Position numbers and translations under genes: made by a program | Notes under the pieces: generated by a model | What the model was told of the DNA's origin: nothing | Seen by the model: only the letters and a program-made list of their open reading frames with translations | The model's database searches: none | Origin: Spizellomyces punctatus DAOM BR117 | Taxonomy: Eukaryota > Chytridiomycota > Chytridiomycetes > Spizellomycetales > Spizellomycetaceae | Assembly: GCF_000182565.1 (NCBI RefSeq) | Contig: NW_015971543.1 | Coordinates: forward strand, 994,138-1,058,137 | Length of the DNA: 64,000 nucleotides | Reading direction: 5' to 3' | Shown here: in pieces, positions 50,744 to 62,904 of the stretch | Layout: each line of letters begins with the position of its first letter | Numbering within the stretch: the stretch's first letter is position 1

Positions 50744-53700
50744 ATGTCAACACCCCCACCGGACACTGTTCATGCACCAACACCATTCCTCTACTGTCCC
50801 GGTCCCATCTTTTTTCCCAACCTTCACGTCTTCTCGCCATGCTTCCTACACACGCTCATTCCTACTATTCTGATCCTGTATCTCCTCGCCGTTCATATCT
50901 ACCGTCGCTGGTTTCCAGCAGGCGGAAACCAACCGTCGATACATATATCGTCTGATGGGAGAACCAGAAACGGGAATGATTGGTCTTTTGGGCGGTTTCT
51001 GGGACGAACATCATGGTTTTGGCGGAGACGGAGTGGGCGAAATGGCCATCGGGGATCTGGTAACGTCGCAGGGCGGGGGGATCAAGGGTTGTATGCCCAT
51101 GAAGTGGATGCAGAAGATGAGCGGTTACTGAATGGCGATGGTGAGTGATTTGTATGCTTTCGGGACGGTGCGGCAAAGCCGTTGCAAGGGCAGCGAGGAA
51201 GACTGACGGAAATGTTTCTTCTATAGTGCCAAATAACCTCGACCCAGAAGATCTGGTGACGGAGGGGGAGGTAGGGCCAGACGAGAGCGTGGGAGAATCC
51301 TTGGCGGAAACTCCTCCGACGCCGACATCAGAGGCGCCGTCCGGTGTGGTGCACGGGATTCAAATATCGCCGGCATATCAGCGACTTGTCAACATGAGCT
51401 ATACCTTGGTCATATTCATTATTCTTGCTCACACCTTTGAGGCTCTATGGATTGCCGGACGCTTCCTCCCAAATAGCTCTAAGATGCCGCCATTCGAGAC
51501 GCCGCGACCACCCGTGTACTATATAAGTATATATTCGCTCGTCGTCATACCATGGATTGTGCACTATCGTGAAATGCTACGTGATGGGAAGCAAACCGGA
51601 TTGAGTTTCAGCATATCGTTCCAAGCCGGGCCGGCATCGGGACGAATCAAAGGGTTCTGGGTACTAGCATTCATTCTGTATCTTATCGAGCTAGCACACA
51701 TCATTGTGTATTTGAGACACACGCCCACCATTGGGGATGAGTCTGCTTACACCTTCTCTACAGCGTTCGTCATAAGCTTCTTCGTTCGGTTGTCCCTAGT
51801 CTCAATCCTGCTTGTTCTGGCTGCGGCCATCGATGTCCATGCGAGGGCTGTGCAGGCCCAAGGCAGTTACTATATCGACGCCGAGTCCGGTGGCCCAGGT
51901 TCTACCGAAACACCTATTCCCGATATCTACCAGCCGCCGACGACGTTCGGAGAGTTTGCAGCTCATTTCAAAAAACTCTTGCCGTTTATATGGCCCAAGG
52001 GAAAGCACGCTCTCAAGCTTCAAGTTATGATCGTCGCGTGCTTCGCATTGCTCATAGTGGGGCGAATCATCAACCTTCTCGTCCCGCTTCAGTATAAGCG
52101 GGTTGTCGATGCACTTGGTGGATCCTTTGGGTTTAAGGACGGAAAAGATGAAAAAGGGTTGGCTGGGAGTCAACCAGAAGACATCCCTTATGGAGATATA
52201 TTATTGTTTGTGTTTCTTCGGTTCATGTCGGGTGGTGTTGGACTTTTGAGTACTTTGCAGTCATATTTGTGGATCCCAGTGGGACAGGTAGGTGATTCGA
52301 TAGTCCTTTCCGGCATAGCGGGAACCTCATGGTGGTCGTTTTTTCTTGAAAGTACACAACCCGCCAAATATCGGTCAAAATGTTTGAGCACTTGCACAAG
52401 TAAGGGGAATGCAATTGGTCCCAAGTTCAGCAGATGCTAATTATGGCTTTTACAGTCTATCCCTGCGTTTTCATTTGAATCGCAAAACTGGAGAAATATT
52501 GCGAGTACAAGGTGGGAAAATAGTGGGTATGATTTGAGGTCAGATTCGCCCGCTTAACTGCCATCGTATCAGATCGAGGAGTTGCGAGTATTGTCTCTCT
52601 GTTTTCTTCCATTTTGTTTAACATCGTGCCTACACTGGCCGATATCGCAATTGCGTGCTTTTATTTCACAATTGAGGTACGATTATTTGTCGTTCGTCAT
52701 GTTGATATGCAGTAGACCTTACGATTCCCTCTTCCGTGCCAGTTCGACATGTATTTTGGGTTTATCGTGTTCACAACAATGGGATTGTACATTTTTTGCA
52801 CAATCATCATCACGGAGTGGCGTACAAAGTATCGTCGTATTGCAAACTTGTTGGACAATGCAATGGAAGCCAAGGCGGTCGACTCCCTGCTCAATTTCGA
52901 AACTGTAAAATACTATAATGCCGAGGAGTTTGAGGTTGACCAGTACACCAAGGGTATGTCAATGATTTAGATCAACCGTCATGTTCTTGACATCGTACTG
53001 AATGCGGCATCTCTCTGTAGCTGTCAAAGAGTACCAAAAGGCTGACTTCACGTCAAGCATGACATTATCTGTGCTCAACACTACTCAAAATGTCATTATT
53101 CAAGTTGGGCTACTGGTTGGCTGCCTGCTTTGTGCCAAACGCATCGTGTACGACAAAACAATGACGGTGGGGGATTTTGTACTGTATCTTAGTTATATCA
53201 CCCAGTTGTATGGGCCATTGAACTGGTTTGGGGTAAGTTACCTGGAACCTTTGATAAGCTTACTGACGTCTAATCGTTGGGGCTCGCTTTCTTTCCGGCG
53301 CCAGAATTACTACCGCGTCATCCAGGTAAGGCTGCATGCTTGGTTAATGGACAGGATGCGCATACTTATTTTTCCGTGCAGAAAAACTTTGTCGACATGG
53401 AGAAGATGCTGGACCTATTCAAAGAACCCGTTGAAATCGATGACCCGCCGGAACCCAAGCCTCTGATAGTGAAGGGTGGTGAAGTTGTCTTTGGTATGGC
53501 TGGCGCATGACATATCGAGGAAGTTCAGAATTGCGTACTGACGTTGAGTTCCCATAGATAAAGTGTCGTTTGCGTACGATCCGCGTCGACCTGTGCTGGA
53601 GGATGTTTCGTTCAAAGCCGAGCCGGGGTCGACTATTGCACTTGTAGGACCTTCTGGATCAGGAAAATCGACGATCCTCCGACTGTATGTCTACCTGTAA

Positions 53701-54961
53701 AATGTTGTCCTTGCTTGCACGTTTCGGCTGCTGATTGCGTAATGGTTAGATTGTTCCGTTTTTACGATATACAGCAAGGGAGCATTAGCATCGATGGGGT
53801 CGATATACGAGATGTTAGGCAAAAGGCTCTTCGAGGGAGTATCGGAGTTGTGCCGCAGGTATGTAAAATCAGTGTATTCATCTGTCTGGACATGCTGTGA
53901 CGCATTAATCGACCAGGACACGGTTTTGTTTAACGATACCATTAAATATAATCTGCTGTACGGTCGACCGGGAGCATCGGATCATGAAGTGTTTGTTACT
54001 GCAGAGGCGGCGCAGATTCATGATAGGATTTTAAGCTTTCCTGATGGTGCGTAGAATAATCGTACTGATGCTTACCAGATTTACTGAGACTCTGTGGCAC
54101 AGGGTACGAAACAAAGGTTGGAGAGCGTGGGCTGCGACTGAGCGGTGGCGAAAAGCAGGTTCGTATCAAGTACTTCCAACTACTTTGCCTGTGTGGGGAC
54201 TGAACCGATTTCCATTCCCACAGCGAGTAGCAATTGCACGGACGCTGCTCAAAAATCCAGCCATCATCCTACTGGATGAAGCAACATCTGCCTTGGACAC
54301 AAGATCCGAGGCGGCCCTCCAAAGTGCGTTACTGACTCGTTCCCGCACTACCATCGTCATTGCACACCGCCTCTCGACCATTGTCAACGCCGACCAAATT
54401 CTCGTCCTAAAGGAGGGCAGAATTGTCGAGCGAGGTACACATGAGTCCTTGATGCGCATGAGGGATGGTGTCTACTTTGATATGTGGATGAAGCAGCTGA
54501 AGGATGAGCAGGGGTTGGGTGGCCTGGCTAGTATGACTTCAATGGATCGGTGGCTATCGTCTACTCCTAGTGTAGAGGAGTTGAAGGATGATGATCACGA
54601 TGTCGAGGAGGGAGAGGGCGAGACGGAAGAGGCGACAAAGGCCAAAAGGGAACCGACGAACTGGGAAGAGGTTAAGGATGCAGAGCAAGCTGTGAATGAG
54701 GATGTTCCATACGAGACTGAGCATATATCAAAGCCAAAGGAGGACGTAACTCCATCCGTAATGCGAGAGGAGTGTCCATCAAACGGCTCACCAAGACCAA
54801 GTGTTCTTACAAATCACGAAGAAGACGACGGCGACGTTGCAACGGAAAATGGGACAAATGGAAGAGAGTCTGTTGCGTCTACAGGGAGCGCCAAGCGGAC
54901 TAAGAAGAAGAAGAAGGGAAAGAAGGGAAAGGGAAACGTGAATGGGGGAGGAGGTGCCTAG
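50744..54961 (+). CDS. HMT1: Hmt1/ABCB6-type ABC transporter
   Basis: Half-size ABC exporter of the heavy-metal-tolerance group (fission yeast Hmt1, animal ABCB6), in vacuolar or organelle membranes. Fourteen exons: 50744-51140, 51227-52287, 52353-52399, 52456-52511, 52573-52676, 52743-52953, 53021-53232, 53305-53325, 53382-53493, 53558-53684, 53750-53858, 53917-54046, 54103-54158 and 54224-54961; total 1126 residues. A multi-span N-terminal TMD0 ([16 protein letters not shown] and further spans) precedes the exporter domain ([40 protein letters not shown]). The nucleotide-binding domain has [11 protein letters not shown] (Walker A), [20 protein letters not shown] (signature), [12 protein letters not shown] (Walker B) and IVIAHRLST (H-loop). 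Exon 8 is 21 nt and encodes NYYRVIQ, as this family requires. A 150-residue acidic/basic tail ends [12 protein letters not shown]. The substrate (heavy-metal conjugates) is inferred. Confidence 0.94.
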
Positions 54962-55133
54962 TGAATGTATGAGTGTACAGCGCAAGGGCCCCTGTGATCG
55001 TATGATAGCACAACAACTGTGAATACATCGCACTTCTGCATCGATTTATCTTGTTCACGGTTATGCGAGACTATTGCAAGCACTTGTGCACATATTTATT
55101 TATTCAACTTTTCTCATTACAGCATATGACTTT

Positions 55134-58100
55134 TTAAATGGCGAAAACAACTTTTCCCAAAGTCCGATAATCGACCTTATCCAAATTGGCATTCATCGCA
55201 AAGCGTTTGGCGATAAGGTAAAGCTCTTTCGTTGTCAGTTGGACATGTGGGCTGACAAGATTCTGGAGAACTGCCGGGGATACTGTGCCTGCAGGAGTTA
55301 AAATCAGGTTCACATCTACCAGCCAAAACAACAAAATGGACAGTAAAGACAAAGTAGTAACATACCATCTCGCGCAATATCGTTGTCCTCCAGCTGCTGT
55401 TGGATATCCCCCCATCTCTGCCCAATTCTTGTCTTTACTTGCTCCAAAACTCCTTTTAACGTCCATTCTTCATCCACCGTCAACGCCAACTCCTTGTCGC
55501 TCTGGTCACCCTTTCTCATCACCGCAACATGCTTGTTTGTTCCGCTCTCAGCACATGCCGGACGCGGTTCGCATCTTTCAGGAGGGAATGGGTCAGGCTC
55601 GGCCGTCGGGTTGCTTTCCAATCCTTGTTTAGTGAACACAGATTCGATCTCGGATGTAAAGTTTGTGTATGTGACTTCTTGAGGGGAGTTGGGAGTTTGG
55701 TAGAGTGTTGCGAGCGTTGTGAGCTCGGGCTGCGGTTTTTGCTGGTGTTAGCTTGCATCTGAGGATAAGCAAAGAATCTGAACGTATACCTCGGTCAAAT
55801 CAGCAAAGAGGACTTTGAGCGCTCGTTTGAATTCTGACTTGGTCACTCGGCCGTGGTGAAGAAGATCAAAATCGCTCACAAAGTCTGCTACACGGATGCG
55901 CTCTGTTTTTGCCTAAGGCGACAGATGGATATAATGACGGGTCACGATTGTGCACTTAACAAGGAAGGTGCAAGTATATACCTTGGTCTTGATCCTCATC
56001 AGCAAGTCATGAATTTCTTGATCGGACAGCGGGATGCGGCTCGTAGCAAAATCCCCCTGTGGGGTTTTGATCGAGGTGAGGAAGATTGGTTGCAGGATGA
56101 TTCGTTCATGGCGTACCTCATGCGTTGTTGTTGACCCTTCTTTGATCGCCTTGTCTATCTTGCCTGGTGTCGTAAGTGTGGTTGAGCTTATCGTCGGGCG
56201 AACAGGCGACGTCTGCTCCCGCAGCTCAAAAGGTACACCCTCCTCCAGCTCCCTTAGAAACGTTACGTAGCAGATCCGCTGAGTATTATCCTGGATGTAA
56301 TCCCAATTCATCGCAGCATCTTTGATATAATCTTTTGTCGACGCCCCTCTGGAAGCGGCATCGACGAGTTTCCGGTTGTCGATGATGGAACTTGCATCGA
56401 CGCCTGATGCAGCGCCCGTCAAGGGACCAGTGGCTTTGAGGTAGCTCTTGGAAAGAATGGCGAATTCTTCGTTGGTGAGCGGGCAACGGATGTGAGAGAG
56501 ACATTGACGGAATTGAGATTTGGTCACATAGCCTGTTCGAAGCTGTTGTGGGTTTGCTGAGTGAGCCCTGATGTAATGTAGGGACTGATACACTTGCAGC
56601 ACCTACCTTGTCAAAATCTTTGAAAAAAGGTTTAATGCTCGTCTGCCTCACCTTCAGGAAGTCACGCAGGGTTTGAAGTGTATCCTGCAGGACTTGGTGT
56701 TCCTGCTCTGTAAGTGATTTGTGCGTCAAGAATGGGTCGGGCTGAATGGGAGCTGGTTGCGGCGCAACCGAGGGTCGGGACTCTAAGTGGCTCTCGCCAA
56801 ATACTGTAGAATTGGGTTGAATATCGTCTTCGCCGCAGAGGGAAAGGAAAAGACCATTTCAATTAACACACACCTCGTTCCACATCTTCCTCAAACACCT
56901 TCCATCGGCAACAGCCCTTCCGTTTACTATCCGCATATGCATCAACCAAAATGGTATACTCGTTATCAGAAAGTGGGACACCAATGCGGTTGATACCCCG
57001 AACAAATTCCTTGCGCGGGATAGAATATGAACGGAGTTTGTCGACATCGCGAAAGAATTCAGAGACCCTGACACGCTTTTGAAGGACGTGAGTGCGGATG
57101 GTGTTTAAAAGGATTTCTAGAGAAGGTAGTTGCTGGGGAGGTGGGGAGGTGTTTGTTGTGTTAGCGAGGGCTCCAGAGGATGACGCCGCCTTCCGAAGGT
57201 CGTCAACATATGCTCCATAGGCTGGGTCGAATAATGCGAAACCATTAGACAACATCATTCAGAGGTCAAAGCAGAATCTCAGAACCCAGCTATGCAGACT
57301 TAAACTCACTCTCAGGGTCAACAGCGCGAACAAACTCCATATAATTAATCTGGCCGCATTCCCGATCCTCAAACTTCTTAAACAGGATATGTAAATCCCG
57401 ATCAGACAAATCGAGTCGCATCGTCGAGAGAAGGCGAGTAAAATGCGATCGTGTAACTCTGCCGATGGTATTCTTGCCGAGGTACTGCACCAGAGGTCTA
57501 GTGAGTGATCTGTGGATTGAGGAAGTAGAAGTGGGGAAACCAACCATGTCAAAATCCTTAAATAGTGGCTCCAGGAGGAGGTGTCGTTCCCTGATTAGAA
57601 AATGGAGACGGTCGAGAAGTTGAGCACAGCGGGATTCTTCTTCGGGTGGGAGTTGGTTGGGACCCTATGGCCATTGCATCAGATATGACTGAAGGATTGG
57701 GTTATCACCACTTGTCGATCGAACCTGCACCAAATCCTCTCGAGCAATGGGCCCCACTTCTACAAGAGGTTGCTTCTCGAGATGGTTGATCGTAAATACT
57801 GGATTGCATTGTGTGAGCAACTAGAATACAATGTCATAACAGAGCTAGTGACGCACCTGTATCTATCGACTCGCAAAAACTCCTATACAAGACTTGCTTC
57901 TCAGAGTCTTCATATACAGCAAGTAAGGCCTTCATTTCCTCTTCTTTAAGACGCAACGATGCGAGACAGAGTCCGGCACGGAACTGTACACCAACACATA
58001 CGGCCATTAAGCCAAAGAGGAATTGGAGTAGTGAAGATAACCAAGAGATACCTGGGCCTCGGAAACAAGTCCATTATTATGTCGGTCATAGTCTCTGAAG

Positions 58101-59535
58101 AATTCGATCAAGCGGATCCGATCTTTGTAAACGCCTGGATCCGGAATGGAGCGCTAAACATCTACAGACACTTATTGAAAAGATGCGAAGGACACCTACG
58201 CTTCTTTATTTTATCCTCAACTTCGATCCATGATGGCGATTGCGCACCATATGTCTGCTTGGAAGGGTAGATGAGTTCCTCTGTACCGACTGGGACGTAT
58301 TGAGCGTGGTAAGCATCTTTCGGATGTTTTTCAATAAGACCCGTGTCGTCAGCGCGTGGTCTTCGAACTGTGCCAAAAAGTTTAGAACGTTCAGTGATTG
58401 TGACAAATCGGGTCCCTCAGGAAAGTAACATGACGCACTCTTTCGATTCACATCTGTGTTGAGTTTGAAATAATTTACTGTATCTTCTGTGCTGTACTGT
58501 TCGATTAACATATCTTCTTCTTCTAGACTCAAGAGGTTTTGCGGCAAGCCTCTGCGAAATTGGTTGATGGTAACATATCCTGCGAGTACCTTACATTCAA
58601 CAAAGCTGACGGTGGGTTTTATGAACTGTATCAATATCATACCATTATTGTGCTTATCAAAGTGCTTGAACCAGGTTTTGACATCCGAGCCATGCCATTT
58701 GACAAATGATCGAAGCTTGGTAATAATCCCCTGAAGGAGAGCTTCAGATGTTGGGGACAAGGCTCGGAACGGCTTTACCACTGCGATCTCGTGTTAGAAG
58801 GCTTGTACGATTGATGACGGTTGCCGATATGCTCGTGCTCACCCTCTTTCGGATGTGGAATCTGCTGAGTCGGGGTCTGTTCGAGTTTCTTTGCGCCAAA
58901 TACTGTGGTACTCTCCGTTACTCTACTTTCAATTTACTCCATTGTAGGTATCCAATGTCTTGCTCACCCTTATCAATGCTGTCCACAAACGCCGTCCACT
59001 TGATCATTCGATTGGCTTTAACATCATATGCGCCCATCAAAACCTCAAATTCTTGCTCCGTGAGCGGGCACACCACACCCTTATGTAGCATTGCCCCTAG
59101 ACATCTCCTAAACTGGGTCGCTGTCATGTACCCTGATCGAAGGCGGTCGAAATCAATAAACAGGTCCGCCACACGGATACGCTGGGCAAAGACGTGGGCG
59201 CGAAGTTTGTTTTCGACTTGCTCTACCGACGGAGGAGGACATTTAGACTGGAGGGCAAAATATAGTTGTGGGGGGCGGGGAGTGGATGTTGAGCCGTAGG
59301 CGCCAGCTTTACCGGCTGGGATAGATGCAGCGGGTGTGGGGAAAGCTCCCAATGGAGCAGTATGTGGTTCTGGATATCTAATGGCTGGAAGTTTGACTGT
59401 TTCGCGAAGGGGTATAGGGTCGTGCTACGAACATTGAGCTACTGATTAAGCCAAGAGACGATAGATGAATTCTACCTTTCAACACATTCTGTAATAACTT
59501 ACACCCATTGACAGAGCCAATGCAGCAGGAGCCAT
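55134..59535 (-). CDS. Multi-EF-hand protein with seven degenerate units
   Basis: Seventeen exons: 59503-59535, 58968-59424, 58843-58920, 58643-58780, 58439-58579, 58200-58367, 58052-58134, 57857-57983, 57725-57798, 57545-57664, 57310-57484, 57221-56874, 56607-56803, 55982-56542, 55790-55912, 55366-55729 and 55134-55288; total 1113 residues with consistent phases. Seven units share the pattern R-I-R-V-x-x-F-x-x-D-F-D-x-x-x-x-G-x-V/I-T-x-x-x-F-x-R-x-L: DFDRLRSGYMTATQFRRCL, HFDKHNNGYVTINQFRRGL, DYDRHNNGLVSEAQFRAGL, DFDMYLGKNTIGRVTRSHF, DVDKLRSYSIPRKEFVRGI, DFDKLRTGYVTKSQFRQCL and DFDLLHHGRVTKSEFKRAL. The loops lack the acidic residue at position 12, so calcium binding is doubtful. Organisation resembles EFCAB6/DJBP and algal flagellar EF-hand proteins; a flagellar role is inference. 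Two segments (58580-58642 and a 60-nt piece in exon 14) are 3n-long with GT-AG ends and could be treated either way; I spliced the first and kept the second. Confidence 0.8.
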
Positions 59536-60350
59536 ATTGCCGCGAGAAGTCAAACAAGAATAATAAAAACTAGCCAAAAAGATGAAAAAGAATAAAATCC
59601 ATCAAAATAAGCTAGTTATTTCATATTTTGGGTGACAAGGAACAAGAAAATCTCCGAGAAGAAAGTCGTCGGAGTTTTAACCGATACTTTATGACCAAGG
59701 CCAGGGCAAAGAGCGAGACCCATGAATCCACAAAGGATCAGAAATGCTACTTGTCTGCAGACCAAGATTGCAAATGGCATGATATGTCAAGCTAGAGTAC
59801 TTGCGATATGCAAGCACGTAAAGCCAACGCAAGCAAAAGTGGAAATCATGATCAAAGTTAATGGCCACAACGAGGAATAAACCAAGGAAGCATCCTTACA
59901 ATCCTTTTGATATTCTATACTATTTCCTACATTCTGGTCGGTCGAAAGATGAAAATAACCAGAAACTATCATTAAAACTGCCCGTCCAAAGTTTTGATGA
60001 TTTGTCTCGTTCTCGATCTACTTCAAAGCGCAGACAAAAAGTGAAAAGGAAAATACATCGCCTTGCCCCTTTTGTTTTCTTGTTGTCCTCAACCTGCCCG
60101 TCTTCCTTTTATTCCTTCCTTTCGCCTTTCTTGCTGCTCGGCCCGTTTCGCTTTTGCGTCCGCCGTCCTTGTTGACTTTCGCCGCTTCAAAGTTCTCGAA
60201 GGCTGCTGTGCCACCATCACGCTGACAAGCAACTCCGAACTCTTTGGCTACGACCGCCTTGCGCTTTTATAGACGTTTTGCTTGCTAGATTTCCCCCAGC
60301 CGCCATCACTCACCTGCGCCTTCCACTGCTGTTGATGACACCTGTTACAT
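59536..60350. promoter_or_regulatory. Divergent region, EF-hand protein / MFSD1
   Basis: 815 bases between divergent starts. The half next to MFSD1 is strongly pyrimidine-rich on the plus strand (about 60060-60165), which looks like a 5' leader. The 104-codon plus-strand frame at 59861-60175 is low-complexity and not convincing. No gene seen. Confidence 0.4.
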
Positions 60351-62672
60351 ATGCGCCCACTCATAATACCGGAGGACGAGCCCCTACCTCAAGAAGAAGA
60401 ACGCCAAGTCTCGCCCAATGTTGCCGCCGTCATCAGTCGTAGCAAATCACGTCAAGGCCCGAGGAGGACGTCCCTTGCAGCGTCATTGGCTTCTCCTGTA
60501 GCCAAGTTGAAACCGGTGCCTTTTAGGAGAGCCCAGACAGAAAACTTTACGTCTGCGGCGTCTGCGGGTTCGGGTTCATTTAGTGATTGGCCGTTGCTCA
60601 AGAGAAGCGATACCAGTTTAAGCGGTATGAGTGGGAGCTTTCGGCATAAGAGCGCTCTGATGAGGAGAATGAGTAGCTTTGGTGGAGCTCCCATTTACAT
60701 TCCGCCAACTATTGCAAATGCTGTTGAGGCGGAGGCGGAAGATGCGGGCAGGTTGAGATGGGCGATTCTGTTATTGACATGCTTGCTCTTGTTTGGGAAC
60801 TACTATGGTGAGTAAAAGCCAGTAAAATATGCCTCGGGTGGTGCCATTTTACTACGGTATTTTTGAGGTTAGACGCTCATTTCTGTCTGTTTAGCATACG
60901 ACAATCCCGCAGCCCTTAACCGGCCGCTTCAGCAATATCTTGGTCATGACTATGACACATGGCAGTACGAACTGAACCTCCTGTATTCTGTTTATTCCTT
61001 CCCAAATATGTTCTTGCCCTTTCTCGGCGGTCAGCTCGTAGACAGGGTGGACGTGAAGAAGGTTTTGGTCTTCTTTTCGGCAGTGGTGTGTATGGGACAG
61101 ACGTTATTTGCTGTCGGTGTATCGTCAAAGAGCTTTGGCATTATGCTGCTTGGCAGGGTTTTGTTTGGGATTGGGGGCGAGAGCATTGGAGTTGTGCAAG
61201 CTAGCATTACGACTGCCTGGTTTAGGTAAGCATCAAGTCTTCTCTATACGGTGAGGCGGCGTGCGCAACCAACCTTCTTTATCGTTGTGTTAGGGGGAAG
61301 GAATTGGCATTTGCTTTGGGACTAAGTGAGTACTGTTTTGGCACTGACACTTTGAGATCTACCCGCTAATTCTCGAAAAGATCTATGCATAGCCCGCTTC
61401 GGCTCTGTGGTGAACGCCAATCTCTCCCCTCGGATCGAGAAGCACTGGACATCTGCCGGAGCAGTCTGGGTCGGCAGTTTAACTTGCTACATCTCCTTCG
61501 GCTGCGCTCTCATCCTGGTCGTCTTAATGTCAAATCATTCCCCGTCTAGCGCCAAATCGAAACGCGATACCTCACCCAAGTTGGACGAAGAACGTCCCCT
61601 GTTGACTCGTAATGCCTCATCATCATCAAATGACTTGGGACTCTCCAAAGAGATTGAAATCGCTTCATCCAGCAGCGATGAGGATTTGAGCGGTAACAAG
61701 AACATAATTGCTGGTTGTCTGAGCGAGATTACACTTTTTCCTGGCGCGTTTTGGCTCGTATGCCTTGTGTGTGTGCTGTTATATGGCACAGTTGTGCCTT
61801 TTAACAATATTGCATCGGATTTCTTGATGTCGAAATGGTATCCTGGTGACACGCAGACTGCTGGGACAGTTATGAGGTCAGTGCGTCAGTCATCCATGTA
61901 TGTCAATCGTCAACTGACACTTGCCGATATTCTCAGCATCCCGGATACCATGTCTGCCCTTTTAGTTCCGATCTGCGGCGTCTTGGTAGACCGCTACGGC
62001 GGCCGTGCTTCCTTACTTATATTCTGTGCGCTTGTCATCGCCGCAGTGCACGCAACCTTGGGTCTCACAATGATAACGCCCGTGATCCCTCTCGTATTTC
62101 TAGGCCTTAGTTACTCTATGTACGGCGTAGCTATTTGGCCTTCGATCGCTACGATCATTCAACACCGGGAAGCTCAACTTGACTCGGATGTCAAGTTATT
62201 GGGAACGGCTTATGGGCTTTCAACCAGTGCACTGAACACGGCATTGACGATTATGCCACTTATTGCAGCAAAGGTCAGAGTATGGAGTGGAGATTTCATG
62301 TATGTGGAACTTTTCTTTGTGTGCTTGGCTCTCTTGGGTGCCATTGCATCGGCGCTTCTGTGGGTAGTAGACGTGAAATTTGGAGATGGTGTATTGCAGA
62401 TGCCTGAAGCTGAGGTTGAAGAACCCGATGCGTCACGCGGTTATTTTGGTGACGAGCAGTGCCAAGAGCCTGGTGGCTACGGGACGACACAGGAGGACGA
62501 ATCGCCAAGGCCTGAAGCACCCAAAGACAAGAAAAAACCTAAACCTAGACTGGGTAAAGCGATTGGAATAAAGGTGAAAAACAGAGGACGATTGGATAAG
62601 TTTTTGGAGGATTGTGATGGGTCAGTGTCCCCTGACAGAATAGAGGATTCGATGATTTCTTCTGGTGGTTGA
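60351..62672 (+). CDS. MFSD1: MFSD1-like lysosomal/vacuolar major facilitator
   Basis: Twelve-span major facilitator of the MFSD1 group; the animal protein exports dipeptides from lysosomes. Five exons (60351-60807, 60895-61225, 61294-61325, 61381-61876, 61937-62672) give 683 residues. A 135-residue Ser/Arg-rich cytosolic N-terminus precedes the first span (WAILLLTCLLLFGNYYAYDN). Family motifs: AYDNPAALNRPLQQYLG, NLLYSVYSFPNMFLPFLGGQ with LVDRVDVKKVL (MFS motif A position), LGRVLFGIGGESIGVVQASI, WFRGKELAFALGLNLCIARF and the second motif A-like CGVLVDRYGGRASLL. A Ser/Asp-rich loop separates the two halves. The last intron (61877-61936) is 60 nt without a stop, but splicing gives the conserved VMRSIPDTMSALLVP. 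The C-terminal 130 residues are charged and Pro/Lys-rich. Confidence 0.9.
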
Positions 62673-62904
62673 AAAGAAGCATGTTTGGAGCGTGGGCTGT
62701 AGATGGAGGGCTACGGACTGCAACTTGTGTATACCCTTCACAATTCAATGTATCTTTGTACTAAATTTCTGATGGTAATTGTTGGGACTCTAATAAGAAA
62801 TAAAAAGGCGACATTGGAACAATGCCAATCCTGGTCGATATTAACAACAAATGCAAAATGGACAAGACAACTAGATACAATGGCGTGTTCTCCGCACGCT
62901 CAAG

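Noticed and set aside
59861-60175. 104-codon plus-strand frame upstream of MFSD1
   Set aside because: Low-complexity, pyrimidine-driven composition; better explained as a promoter and leader.
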